Positions 34,240 to 43,011 of a stretch of DNA of 44,348 bases are shown here, one piece after another. The translations under genes were made by a program, and so were the position numbers. Location of the stretch: assembly GCA_021648125.1 (NCBI GenBank), contig JAKITK010000022.1, forward strand, positions 1-44,348. The letters run 5' to 3'. Under the pieces are notes generated by a model. It searched no databases and was not told the DNA's origin. It saw only the letters and a program-made list of their open reading frames with translations. Positions within the stretch are counted from its first letter, which is position 1, and each line of letters begins with the position of its first letter. The DNA is from Lysobacterales bacterium. GTDB taxonomy: Bacteria; Pseudomonadota; Gammaproteobacteria; Xanthomonadales; SZUA-36.

Positions 34240-35595
34240 CTAGTTCTGATTGACTTGCCTTTTTTGCAGGTCAGTCAGTTTTTTACTTTCTGGAAAAAAA
34301 TGTAGGCCAAGTTTAATCAATGAACTCGCGGTGTTTGGGTTGTTACTATTCAGCTCTTTTTCAATGTGTTCCAAGAGCATAGATTCAGACTTTTCAAGCC
34401 CGGCTAAGGCCTTTTGATTGTTGGGCTGTAACGCTAATACTTTGCTGAAATTCTCGACAGCATTTGACACTGGCGGTGAAATAACAAAATTAAACTCCAG
34501 ATATGTCTGTGCGCTATCGAGTAATTCTGAAATTAACGCGGCTGTTTCATCATCGACCGGTTGGACTACGATTGGCGTTACTTTTTCTGGCTGACTTAAA
34601 ACATAAAAACCAATAAAACTCATGATAACACCGCCTGCAAGCAGGGGTAACAGCCATTTAATATTGCGTTTTTCTCCTGCTTTCCGAAGAGCGGTAGAGC
34701 CGTTGTTTCCAATGATTGGTTGGATGACCGTTCTATCAGTATATGCCGGGTTGGTTGCCTGGCAGATGCCATTAATTATATGTATGATTTCATGTGCCGA
34801 GCTTGCTCGTTTATCGGGGCGTTTTGCCAGCATCGCCTGTAATAAGGACTGCAAATGATCCAACTTCTGTGGCAATTGGGGAACGGGTTCGTCCAGTTGT
34901 TTGATTAATTCGGAGTATTCGCTGCTGCTGGTTTTATACGGTCTGTGGCCAATCAATATTTCATAAAAAACAATACCTAAACTATACAGGTCACTTCTTG
35001 TATCGACTTGTGCACCCAGCATTTGTTCAGGGCTCATATAGGCTGGTGTGCCTACGCGGAACCCGGCCATTGTCAGGTTCTTGTTTTCATTGACTGACTT
35101 GGCGATGCCAAAATCAGAAAGCACAGCGTGGCCATCTGCCCTGAAGAGGATGTTTTCAGGTTTAATATCCCTGTGAATCACATGCTTGTCGTGGGCATAT
35201 GCAAGGGCCTCAGCCAGACTTTTAAGTAAGGCAAGTGCTTCATCACTGCTATATAAGGAAACTTTGGCGCCATCTTCGGGAGATTGTTGCCTTTTCCGTT
35301 TGCTCAGATTGTCTTTTAAGGTGCCAGCTTGAAGATATTCCAGAGCGAGAAAATAATTATTATTATGTGCACCAGTAGTGAAGATTTTTACAATACCTTC
35401 ATGATTGAACTTTGCTGTGTCTCTGGCCTCATTAATAAACCGATCCCGAAACTCAGGGTCAACAGCAAATGAGGCATTCATCACCTTGAGTGCAACTTCC
35501 CGATCAAGCGCTTCATCCAGCGCAAGGTAAACCTTGGCCATGGCGCCTTCACCAAGATTTCTGATGATTTTAAATCCTGGAATTTCTGGATGCAT
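34240..35595 (-). CDS. PpkA-like Ser/Thr protein kinase with transmembrane helix and TPR-like tail
   Basis: The 451-residue product has a complete Hanks-type kinase domain: GEGAMAKV at 15-22, ATP-binding Lys37, catalytic Asp143 in HRDIKPEN, DFG Asp161 and a TPAYMSPEQM activation segment end. One transmembrane helix lies near 313-334, and a short helical TPR-like tail follows (VSNAVENFSKVLALQPNNQKAL). The topology is kinase inside, tail in the periplasm. In HSI-I, PpkA phosphorylates Fha to start assembly. Here pppA and fha are at the other side of the cluster, and this is the only kinase in the window, so it is the likely counterpart, although PAO1 PpkA is longer and carries a VWA domain. It ends against the autotransporter. 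Confidence 0.75.
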   Translation of the reverse strand: MHPEIPGFKIIRNLGEGAMAKVYLALDEALDREVALKVMNASFAVDPEFRDRFINEARDTAKFNHEGIVKIFTTGAHNNNYFLALEYLQAGTLKDNLSKRKRQQSPEDGAKVSLYSSDEALALLKSLAEALAYAHDKHVIHRDIKPENILFRADGHAVLSDFGIAKSVNENKNLTMAGFRVGTPAYMSPEQMLGAQVDTRSDLYSLGIVFYEILIGHRPYKTSSSEYSELIKQLDEPVPQLPQKLDHLQSLLQAMLAKRPDKRASSAHEIIHIINGICQATNPAYTDRTVIQPIIGNNGSTALRKAGEKRNIKWLLPLLAGGVIMSFIGFYVLSQPEKVTPIVVQPVDDETAALISELLDSAQTYLEFNFVISPPVSNAVENFSKVLALQPNNQKALAGLEKSESMLLEHIEKELNSNNPNTASSLIKLGLHFFPESKKLTDLQKRQVNQN

Positions 35596-36117
35596 GAACT
35601 ACCAACCTTTGATTATTGTAGTTATGTTGTGCCTGTACTTGGCCTTTTTCTTGGCCTTTATAATGTGCTTTCAGTTAGACCCCCAATTCCTAGATAGAAA
35701 CCTCTAAACCGTAGAAAGCCTTGGCTGTGTAGTGGTTAGTGACAAAACCCACCATCACCCAATAGGTGCATAACTCAAGGCTTATTATTCTACCCTATAA
35801 ACTTGATACAACGAACGATTAAGTGCTGGATATGTGAAAAGGAACGGTTTTTGACTAAAGCTCTCAGTCATACACGCTATAAGGGCCAGCAATACGACTT
35901 CAAAGAGGGATTCAGAGACCCTTGGAACGCTGGTGAAACCCTATTTGTGGATTTGGCAACAAAGATACTTGAAGTATCGATCCATTTGGAGTAATGTTAT
36001 TTGCAGGATATGAAAATATTTAGCGTTTACAGAAAGGTTTTCAGCGTATGAAATACGCAGGGCACAATCAGGCAGTGATTATCTGTGGCTGTGTCTTTAT
36101 CCAGAATGAGCATATCT
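35596..36117. other. Intergenic stretch with no well-supported gene
   Basis: No clear gene is seen here. A TTG-started frame from 35803 to 35994 (63 residues with an early CWIC) has no ribosome site and no recognised family, so it may be a relic. A 23-codon frame from 36048 to 36119 (MKYAGHNQAV, with ICGC) ends exactly at the base of the following terminator hairpin and may be a leader peptide or chance. The kinase promoter must lie in the left part, just above 35595. Confidence 0.35.
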
Positions 36118-36150
36118 AAAACCGCACAGTCCGCTGTTGCGGTTTTTTTA
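36118..36150 (+). terminator. Rho-independent terminator
   Basis: AAAACCGCA at 36118-36126 pairs perfectly with TGCGGTTTT at 36138-36146 around an 11-base loop, and a T-run continues through 36147. It lies upstream of the DUF465 gene with no clear gene ending before it. It may close a small RNA or a leader transcript. Confidence 0.8.
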
Positions 36151-36187
36151 TGGCTGTAATTTTTAGATGCAAAAGCAGGAGACAAAA

Positions 36188-36391
36188 ATGTTTGAAAACC
36201 GTCAGGATCAATTGAAATCTTTACTAAAAGAAAATATCGAATTTCGTAGAGTCTACAATCAGCACCAGGAACTTGAAAAGCAGGTAACTGCAGTAGATTC
36301 AAATAACCGGCCAACTGATGAAGTCGCGTTACATCAGATGAAAAAAGAAAAACTTCAATGCAAAGATCATCTTGAACGAATGATGAGTTAA
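36188..36391 (+). CDS. DUF465 / YdcH-family small helical protein
   Basis: The 67-residue product, with FENRQDQLKSLL at its start, an HQELEKQV heptad stretch and a KKEKLQCKDHLE end, is a DUF465/YdcH-type helical hairpin. Its function is not established. An in-frame ATG 21 bases earlier is less likely, because AGGAGA sits seven bases before 36188 and after the earlier ATG. It is a single-gene unit: a terminator lies just before it and another directly after. No link with the adjacent cystathionine gene is seen beyond position. Confidence 0.82.
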   Translation: MFENRQDQLKSLLKENIEFRRVYNQHQELEKQVTAVDSNNRPTDEVALHQMKKEKLQCKDHLERMMS

Positions 36392-36426
36392 TCACTACCT
36401 TCCATTAAAATTCTTTTATAATCTAA

Positions 36427-36469
36427 TGTGACGAATCTGGGGCAGAAACCCCGGATTCGTCGCATTTTT
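36427..36469 (+). terminator. Strong rho-independent terminator after the DUF465 gene
   Basis: TGTGACGAATCTGGGG at 36427-36442 pairs with CCCCGGATTCGTCGCA at 36449-36464 (16 base pairs including two G-U), with loop CAGAAA, followed by five T. It ends 19 bases before the next ATG, so the cystathionine beta-synthase promoter would have to lie within or upstream of it, or depend on read-through. Confidence 0.9.
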
Positions 36470-36488
36470 CATTTTCCGGAAATAAGTT

Positions 36489-37892
36489 ATGGCGGTATAT
36501 AACAATATCCTTGAGTTAATTGGGGAAACGCCCATTGTGCGGGTAAATCACTTTGATACGGGTGCTTGTGAGCTCTATATAAAACTTGAGTTGCAAAACC
36601 CCGGTGGTTCGGTCAAAGACCGTATCGGTCTAAAGTTAATCGAGGATGCTGAAGCCCGCGGGGACTTACGCCCGGGTATGACGATTGTTGAAGGCACTGC
36701 CGGCAACACCGGTTTGGCACTGGCATTGGTGGCAGCTCAGAAGGGGTATCGCTTGTTGCTGGTGATTCCGGACAAGATGAGCCATGAAAAAATCGCCGTG
36801 CTCAAAGCCATGGGCGCTGAAGTGGTGATGACCCGCTCGGATGTTGCCCGTGGTCACCCAGAATATTATTTGGACTTGGGTCGTAGCCTGGCAGAAGAGA
36901 TTAATGCCGAGGCCGGCGAAAACGATAGTGCAAAAGGGGCTTGGTTTGTTAATCAATTCTCTAACCCGTCCAATCCTGCCGCGCACGAGCAGAGTACCGG
37001 TCCTGAAATCTGGCGGCAAATGGATGCTGACCTCGATGCTATTGTGCTGGGTGCGGGTTCAAGTGGCACCTTGGCTGGAATATCCGCATGGGCTGCCAAA
37101 CATGCGCCCGACCTTGAACTGATTTTAGCTGATCCTGAAGGCTCAATCCTTACCGAGTACATTAATACTGGCAGTTATCAGGATAAATCAGCTTCTTGGA
37201 AAGTGGAAGGCATTGGTGAGGATTTTCTGCCCGATATTTCCGATTTTAGCCGGGTTCAAAAGGCTTTTTCGATCAGTGATACAGAAAGCTTTCAAACCGT
37301 CAGAGATTTGCTCCACCACGAAGGTATTATGGCAGGCTCCTCAACCGGTACGCTATTGGCAGCGGCACTGCGATACTGCCGCGAGCAGAGCGTACCCAAA
37401 AAAGTCTTAACTTTGGCAGCTGATACCGGTAATCGCTATTTGAGCAAAGTTTATAATGATCGCTGGATGCGCGAACAGGGTTTAATGGAAACCCCGTATT
37501 TTGGTGACCTGCGTGATTTGATTGCACGCCCCTGGGATGACAAGGAAACCGTCGTTGTTGGCCCCAAAGAACCGTTGGCGAATGCATTTGGCCGTATGCG
37601 CCTGTACGATGTTTCCCAGTTGCCAGTAATGGAAGGCAGTAAACTGGTCGGTTTGATCACCGATGAGGATATGCTCAATGCGATCCATAACGGTAAGTTG
37701 GACTTTACCGATCCGGTTGCAGCGGCGATGGTGAAGAATTTGCTCACAGTATCACTACAGGATGATTGGCGTGAGTTGGCCAAACCTTTGGCTGCCGGGG
37801 TTGTGGTTGTGGTAAAAGATAATGAGCGCTTCATCGGTTTAATTACACGCATTGACTTCCTTGGTTGGTTGTCAAAAAACCCTACTAAATAG
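36489..37892 (+). CDS. Cystathionine beta-synthase with C-terminal CBS domain pair
   Basis: The 467-residue product is a fold-type II PLP enzyme. Lys43 in GGSVKDRIG is the Schiff-base lysine, followed by VEGTAGNTGLALA (substrate loop) and GAGSSGTLAG (phosphate-binding loop). Residues ~335-467 form two CBS motifs (LYDVSQLPVMEGSKLVGLIT, then VVVVKDNERFIGLITRIDF), a regulatory module that in some homologues binds adenosyl compounds. It condenses homocysteine and serine to cystathionine. The next gene encodes the lyase partner, so this is a reverse-transsulfuration pair for making cysteine from methionine. The CBS pair distinguishes it from a plain cysteine synthase. Confidence 0.92.
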   Translation: MAVYNNILELIGETPIVRVNHFDTGACELYIKLELQNPGGSVKDRIGLKLIEDAEARGDLRPGMTIVEGTAGNTGLALALVAAQKGYRLLLVIPDKMSHEKIAVLKAMGAEVVMTRSDVARGHPEYYLDLGRSLAEEINAEAGENDSAKGAWFVNQFSNPSNPAAHEQSTGPEIWRQMDADLDAIVLGAGSSGTLAGISAWAAKHAPDLELILADPEGSILTEYINTGSYQDKSASWKVEGIGEDFLPDISDFSRVQKAFSISDTESFQTVRDLLHHEGIMAGSSTGTLLAAALRYCREQSVPKKVLTLAADTGNRYLSKVYNDRWMREQGLMETPYFGDLRDLIARPWDDKETVVVGPKEPLANAFGRMRLYDVSQLPVMEGSKLVGLITDEDMLNAIHNGKLDFTDPVAAAMVKNLLTVSLQDDWRELAKPLAAGVVVVVKDNERFIGLITRIDFLGWLSKNPTK

Positions 37893-37920
37893 TACTGCGA
37901 TTGCGAAACAGGAAAGAACC

Positions 37921-39087
37921 ATGTCTACTGAAAAAAGTTTAAAGCTGGCAACCCGGGTTATTCATGCCGGTCAAGCACCTGACCCATCAACCGGTGCGGT
38001 GATGATGCCGATTTACGCCACATCTACCTATGCGCAAAAATCGCCGGGAGAACATCAGGGTTATGAATACTCGCGTTCACAGAATCCAACCCGGATGGCG
38101 TATGAGCGCTGTATTGCTGACCTTGAGGATGGCAAGGCAGGCTTTGCATTTGCATCCGGCATGGCTGCCAGTGCAACCGTGTTGGAAGTCTTGAATCACG
38201 GTGATCATGTGCTCGCCATGGATGATCTTTACGGTGGCACCTATCGACTGTTCGAATTGGTGCGCACCCGTTCTGCGGGTTTGCAGTTCGACTTTGCCGA
38301 CCTTTCAGATCTCAGCTTATTGCGTTCGCTGATTCGGCCGAATACCCGCATGATTTGGCTTGAATCACCCACAAATCCAATGCTTAAGCTAGTTGATATT
38401 GCCGCAATTGCATCGATAGCCAGAGAAATCAACGCTATTTTAATCGTTGATAACACCTTTGCTACGCCCTTATTGCAACAGCCGTTAAATATGGGTGCTG
38501 ATATCGTGGTTCACTCTGCTACCAAGTATTTGAATGGCCATTCAGATATCGTCGGCGGGATTGCGGTAGTAGGCGACAATCCAAAATTAATTGAGCAGGT
38601 CGCCTATCTGCAGAATGCTGCGGGCGCAATAGCCGGCCCTTTTGACAGTTTTCTTGCCTTGCGTGGCTTAAAAACATTATCCTTAAGAATGCGAGCGCAT
38701 TGTGAGAACGCGCTGGCCATTGCCAACTGGCTGGCTAACGACGGGCGGGTTAAGCAGGTTATTTATCCCGGTTTGAAAGAACACCCGCAGCATGGCTTGG
38801 CGATGTCGCAAATGAATGGCACAGGTGGGGGAATTATCAGTATCGAGTTGGAAGGCGAAATGGCAGGTGCCAGACGCTTTCTTGAAAGCCTGCAACTGTT
38901 TACTTTGGCAGAAAGCTTGGGTGGGGTGGAAAGTTTAGCCAATCACCCTGCGATAATGACCCATGCTACCGTACCGGTTGAAATTCGTGAAGCGCTGGGT
39001 GTTACCGATGGGCTGGTTAGGCTGTCGGTGGGGGTTGAGGATGCCGGAGACCTGATTAACGATCTTGATCAGGCTTTAGCCAACTGA
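37921..39087 (+). CDS. Cystathionine gamma-lyase / gamma-synthase family PLP enzyme
   Basis: The 388-residue product belongs to the Cys/Met metabolism PLP family: MPIYATSTYAQ, YEYSRSQNPTRMAYE, ASGMAAS, and Lys202 in HSATKYLNGHSD as the PLP lysine, with C-terminal LAESLGGVESLANHPA. Sequence alone hardly separates gamma-lyase from gamma-synthase. Adjacency to cystathionine beta-synthase, 28 bases upstream, favours the lyase, which splits cystathionine to cysteine, 2-oxobutyrate and ammonia. An ATG farther upstream overlaps the previous gene, but AGGAAAG just before 37921 marks this one as the start. Confidence 0.92.
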   Translation: MSTEKSLKLATRVIHAGQAPDPSTGAVMMPIYATSTYAQKSPGEHQGYEYSRSQNPTRMAYERCIADLEDGKAGFAFASGMAASATVLEVLNHGDHVLAMDDLYGGTYRLFELVRTRSAGLQFDFADLSDLSLLRSLIRPNTRMIWLESPTNPMLKLVDIAAIASIAREINAILIVDNTFATPLLQQPLNMGADIVVHSATKYLNGHSDIVGGIAVVGDNPKLIEQVAYLQNAAGAIAGPFDSFLALRGLKTLSLRMRAHCENALAIANWLANDGRVKQVIYPGLKEHPQHGLAMSQMNGTGGGIISIELEGEMAGARRFLESLQLFTLAESLGGVESLANHPAIMTHATVPVEIREALGVTDGLVRLSVGVEDAGDLINDLDQALAN

Positions 39088-39204
39088 ATGCGTTAGAATA
39101 ATATATTAATTACTTCCTTGCTTGGTTACTTCATTAGGCGGAATAAAACACTCTAAGAATGTTTGTTTCGTGTTTAGTTTTATATTTTAAATAGAGGCAA
39201 TTCC

Positions 39205-40917
39205 ATGAAAAAAATTCTTCTGTTCACTTTTCTACTGCTGTTGAGCCTTACGGTTATCGGCCAGCATAAAACACTCAAAGATGTCGTTAGCGAGCACCAG
39301 CTTGAAAACGGTATGCGTTTTCTGCTGGTACAACGCGATGGCGCACCGATGATTTCGGCCGGTTGGGTAGCCCATGTGGGTTCCGCTAACGAGCGTCCGG
39401 GCATCACCGGTATTTCACACCTGTTTGAACATATGATGTTCAAAGGTAGTAGCACCATTGGTGTAGAAGATGCGAAATTGGATGATCAACTGCGCGCGGA
39501 GCTGGATTCCTTGCGCTCGCAGATGTTTGAGCTGGAACGAGATAGCCGACTCAAAGTACGCACAGGTGTAGCAGAATCGATGTCAGATAGTTCCTTGCAA
39601 AGTGAAGAAATGAAAGCCCTGGAAACCAAGTTTCAGGCGGTTATTGAACAGCAACGGGAAAATTTAATTAAAGACCAGTTCGACCAAATTTATACCGAGC
39701 AGGGCGCAACCGGTATGAACGCGTTCACCAATACCGATATGACAGTATATTTTATCCGGGTGCCTAAAAATAAGCTGGAATTGTGGTTCTGGATGGAAAG
39801 CGAACGCTTATCGGATCCTGTTTTCCGGGAGTTTTACTCCGAAAGAGATGTGGTTTATGAAGAACGCCGGATGCGCACCGAATCAACACCTACCGGTAAG
39901 CAAAATGAAGTGTATGAGTCAATGTATTGGCGTGGTCATCCCTACGGTTGGCCGGTGGTGGGCTGGCCCAGCGATATTTCAGCTATCACTCGCGAACAGG
40001 CAGAAGATTTTTTTGACATCTACTATGCACCAAATAATTTAACCGCGGTTCTGGTAGGTGATTTTGATCAGGCACATGCACTGAAGCTGGCAAACGATTA
40101 TTTCGGCCGGATTCCACGGGGCGAAAAGGCACCGCCAGAGGTGGTCACATTATTTATGCCACTAGAGGGCGGTTTTGAGTACAAGGCCGAAGTTGATGCG
40201 CCACCGAGTGCAGCATTAACTTTCCACACCACCGCCTATGCAGGTGTAGATCACCCGGCATTAATGGTTTTGGCCGATGTGTTAAATGGCAAAACGGGCC
40301 GCTTGCATAAACGCATGGTGTTAAAAGACCAAATTGCAACATCCGCATCTGCCGCCGCAGACTCAAGAAAATATGCTGGTGTATTTGAAGTGATGGCAAC
40401 CGGCAAGGCTGGAGTAGATCCGCAGCAGTTGAAAGCCACCTTACTTGAAGAAGTAGGAAAAATACAGACAGATGGTATTAGTGAATATGAACTGGAGAAA
40501 GTTCGTAATAATTTAACCGCTAATAACCTCAGGCGCCTTGAAGATAATTTTTTCCTTGGCATTCAATTGCTTTATTACGATGGCTTGCGTGACTGGAGTC
40601 ATATGGAAACCCTGATGGACCGGGTTGCTCTGGTAAGTCGGGAAGATGTGCAACGGGTTGCAGAAAAATACCTGCAGGCCAGTGATATGGGCAGCAAAAT
40701 ATATACTCGGAAAACCGGTGGAGAACAGCTTGACCCTGCATTGGCAGAATTCAGTGAGGAACAAATACAGATGTTGAATCAATTACAGTCACAACTGGCT
40801 TCTGCATCGCCGGAAAAGAAAAAAGAAATGCTGACTCAACTGCCTTCCATGGGCGAAGCTGCGCCCCCAGAAGTAAAGGCAGTGATTGATTATCTGCTTC
40901 AACAACAGGGCAAATGA
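39205..40917 (+). CDS. M16-family zinc metallopeptidase, catalytic subunit
   Basis: The 570-residue product has a signal peptide (KKILLFTFLLLLSLTVIG) and the inverted zinc motif HLFEH (His72, Glu75, His76) of M16 peptidases. A later MESERL probably supplies the third ligand. An insertion of ~90 residues rich in Glu, Gln and Arg lies between the motif and GMNAFTNTDMT, as in some bacterial periplasmic M16 proteins. It likely acts in the periplasm on peptides or small proteins. It overlaps the next gene, its non-catalytic partner, and the two probably form a heterodimer. A GAGG ribosome site precedes the ATG. Confidence 0.9.
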   Translation: MKKILLFTFLLLLSLTVIGQHKTLKDVVSEHQLENGMRFLLVQRDGAPMISAGWVAHVGSANERPGITGISHLFEHMMFKGSSTIGVEDAKLDDQLRAELDSLRSQMFELERDSRLKVRTGVAESMSDSSLQSEEMKALETKFQAVIEQQRENLIKDQFDQIYTEQGATGMNAFTNTDMTVYFIRVPKNKLELWFWMESERLSDPVFREFYSERDVVYEERRMRTESTPTGKQNEVYESMYWRGHPYGWPVVGWPSDISAITREQAEDFFDIYYAPNNLTAVLVGDFDQAHALKLANDYFGRIPRGEKAPPEVVTLFMPLEGGFEYKAEVDAPPSAALTFHTTAYAGVDHPALMVLADVLNGKTGRLHKRMVLKDQIATSASAAADSRKYAGVFEVMATGKAGVDPQQLKATLLEEVGKIQTDGISEYELEKVRNNLTANNLRRLEDNFFLGIQLLYYDGLRDWSHMETLMDRVALVSREDVQRVAEKYLQASDMGSKIYTRKTGGEQLDPALAEFSEEQIQMLNQLQSQLASASPEKKKEMLTQLPSMGEAAPPEVKAVIDYLLQQQGK

Positions 40918-40928
40918 GGGAATATCTG

Positions 40929-42449
40929 ATGAAATTGATTAAATTTACACTACTTGCCGCAACCACTCTGTTGCTGGGCGCTTGTGCTTCTGCACCAACA
41001 ACTACAAGTGTGGCCAATGAACTCAGCTCAGCTGGGAATAACCTGCCGGCACATCCTGAGGACCTGACCTATGCTCACCACAGCATTAATGTCCCGGATT
41101 CTTCCGCCTATCGCTATCAACTTGATAACGGCAATGTAGCCTATATTGTTCCAGACTCGGCACTACCTTTGGTAGCAGTAAGTGTGCATTCCCGTGGCGG
41201 ACGCTACCTTTTAGGCACAGATAATGCCGGCTTGGCAGCTCTCACCGCTAGCATGATGCGTGATGGTGGTACAAAGGAGCTAAGCCCTGAAGAACTGGAT
41301 GAAAAACTGGTGTTTTTGGCAACCACGGTGCATGTAACTATTGGTGCTACCAGTTCTTCTGCTTCCATGAATACATTGTCCAGCAACCTGGATGAAAGCT
41401 TGGGTTTATTGTTTGATGTTATAGCAGAACCCGCTTTTGATAAGGAGCGTCTGAAGATCAGGAAAAGTCGCCTAATTGACGATATGAAGCGGCGCAATGA
41501 TGACACCCGCAGCATAGAGTCCCAAGTGTTTAATGACCTGCGTTTCGGTGATAGTTATCTAAACAATCCACCCACAGCTACTGATGTCGAAGCGGTTAGC
41601 AGAAAAAGAATGATGGGTTTTACAACAGAAATATTTTCTTCTCCAAACCTAGTGATCAGTGTAAATGGTGATGTTGATCCTAAAGCTATGGTAGTTAAAC
41701 TGAATAAGCAGATTTCGCGATTACAAAAGGGCGTAAAATACCCTCCAATCCCCACAGAGGCGCATTCGGCTGTGCCCGGCCTTTATGGTGTCGATAAGCC
41801 AGGTGTTACTCAGACAAGAGTGCGGATGTTCCACCCCGGGCCCCGTCAGGGCCACCCACAGGAATTTGATATCAAGGTAATGAATAATATCCTTGGTGGT
41901 GGTGGATTTACTTCGCGGATAACCAAGCGCATTCGCAGTGATGAAGGCTTGGCATATTCGGCCGGTAGCGCTTATCTATTGGGTCGTTATTACCCGGGTA
42001 TGTATCTGGTGTATTTCCAGTCGAAAAACCCATCGGTTCCTCAAGCGGCTAAAATAGCACTGGAAGAGATCGCTAAAATTCAGGCTGAACCAGTGACCGA
42101 CCAAGAGCTCAATACCGCCAGGCAGGCGATCATTGCGGGCCTCAATGAGCGCTACTCGAATGCTGCAAAAAAAGTCGGCGCATTCGTCGATGATGAACTG
42201 GATGCCACTCCGAAAAATTACTGGAGTGAGTATGAAAACAATACCGCCGCGGTAACAGTTGCCGCTGTACAGAAAGCGGCCAAAGATCATCTGCATGCTG
42301 ATAAATTACGAATTTTATTAACCGGGAAATTGTCTGAAGCCGGTGCGGGCGATGGCGAGCATGGCACTATTGAGGCCGTTACTGGAATGAAGCTTCAACA
42401 AATTCCATTGCGGGACCCGTTAACTTTAAAGCCATTACCACCGCAATAA
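40929..42449 (+). CDS. M16-family lipoprotein partner lacking the zinc motif
   Basis: The 506-residue product starts MKLIKFTLLAATTLLLGAC, a lipoprotein signal with Cys19 in LGAC. The M16 fold is clear (DNAGLAALTASMMRDGG where HxxEH would be, then FHPGPRQGHP, and GGGGFTSRITKRIRSDEGLAYSAGS). The zinc-binding HxxEH is absent, so it is predicted catalytically inactive and to pair with the upstream peptidase. An ATG at 40914 overlaps the previous stop, but a GAGGG site before 40929 and the clean lipobox favour 40929. Residue 20 is Ala, so outer-membrane sorting is expected. Confidence 0.88.
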   Translation: MKLIKFTLLAATTLLLGACASAPTTTSVANELSSAGNNLPAHPEDLTYAHHSINVPDSSAYRYQLDNGNVAYIVPDSALPLVAVSVHSRGGRYLLGTDNAGLAALTASMMRDGGTKELSPEELDEKLVFLATTVHVTIGATSSSASMNTLSSNLDESLGLLFDVIAEPAFDKERLKIRKSRLIDDMKRRNDDTRSIESQVFNDLRFGDSYLNNPPTATDVEAVSRKRMMGFTTEIFSSPNLVISVNGDVDPKAMVVKLNKQISRLQKGVKYPPIPTEAHSAVPGLYGVDKPGVTQTRVRMFHPGPRQGHPQEFDIKVMNNILGGGGFTSRITKRIRSDEGLAYSAGSAYLLGRYYPGMYLVYFQSKNPSVPQAAKIALEEIAKIQAEPVTDQELNTARQAIIAGLNERYSNAAKKVGAFVDDELDATPKNYWSEYENNTAAVTVAAVQKAAKDHLHADKLRILLTGKLSEAGAGDGEHGTIEAVTGMKLQQIPLRDPLTLKPLPPQ

Positions 42450-42473
42450 TCTATACACCATAACAAGCTCACC

Positions 42474-42495
42474 GTCGCCCCGGTCTTGGGGCGGC
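42474..42495. terminator. Hairpin GTCGCCCC-GGTCTT-GGGGCGGC after the M16 operon
   Basis: An 8-base-pair stem with one wobble pair and a 6-base loop lies 25 bases after the second M16 stop. No T-run follows, so it may work as a weak or rho-assisted terminator or belong to the repeat element that starts here. Confidence 0.35.
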
Positions 42496-42606
42496 ATGGT
42501 GAACTTATATTATTCAGAAAATTGTCGTCCCGGCCTCCGAGCCGGGATCTCCTGATGGGCTGTATTTTTCATAAGGAGATACCGGCAAAGCCGGCATGGT
42601 GAACTT
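42492..42606. repeat. REP-like composite repeat with nested hairpins
   Basis: CGGCATGGTGAACTT occurs at 42492-42506 and again at 42592-42606. Between them are a TCCCGGC-CTCCGA-GCCGGGA hairpin (42528-42547), the complementary arms ATCTCCT (42547-42553) and AGGAGAT (42574-42580), and a CCGGC-AAA-GCCGG hairpin (42582-42594). This architecture is that of an interspersed palindromic intergenic repeat. Its genomic copy number cannot be seen here. Confidence 0.65.
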
Positions 42607-42739
42607 GTTTTAGCCTGAACCAGATTGGCTTTATTTCACTTCTGTCCCGCTAACTACAAATAAAAAGGCCTGATATTCCAGACAATTTGTTATAATGAAT
42701 TCAGCATAAACCATTGAACAAATAAGGAAGAATTAGGCC

Positions 42740-42772
42740 ATGGCTCATTATAATATTCTCAAATCGTTGTGA
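42740..42772 (+). pseudogene. Probable start fragment of an IS4-family transposase
   Basis: After an AAGGAAG site, an ATG begins MAHYNILKSL and then meets a stop. Met-Ala-His followed by a short helix resembles the N terminus of IS4-family transposases as I recall it. Ten residues are too few to be certain, and no further transposase sequence follows in any frame. Confidence 0.3.
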
Positions 42773-43011
42773 TGAAAATACAGACATCAATGTCATATTT
42801 TTTATGAATTTACAGTATTATATGAATGTAACCATACTTTCTTGCAAGCTTGATAAAAACGCCAAATACAATCAGCTCCTGAACCCACTAAAGGCTAGAA
42901 AACATACCACTTTGAGTCAATTGACTCAGCACATTGTCAGTAATCACTGGTTTTCATACGTGGCAAAATAGGGAATTGCTCTATTTGATGTCTGTCCTGA
43001 ATGGCGTCTCT

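Noticed and set aside
35803-35994. 63-residue frame with TTG start
   Set aside because: No Shine-Dalgarno, no ATG, no recognised family; the frame is open upstream without a start, so it may be a relic at most.
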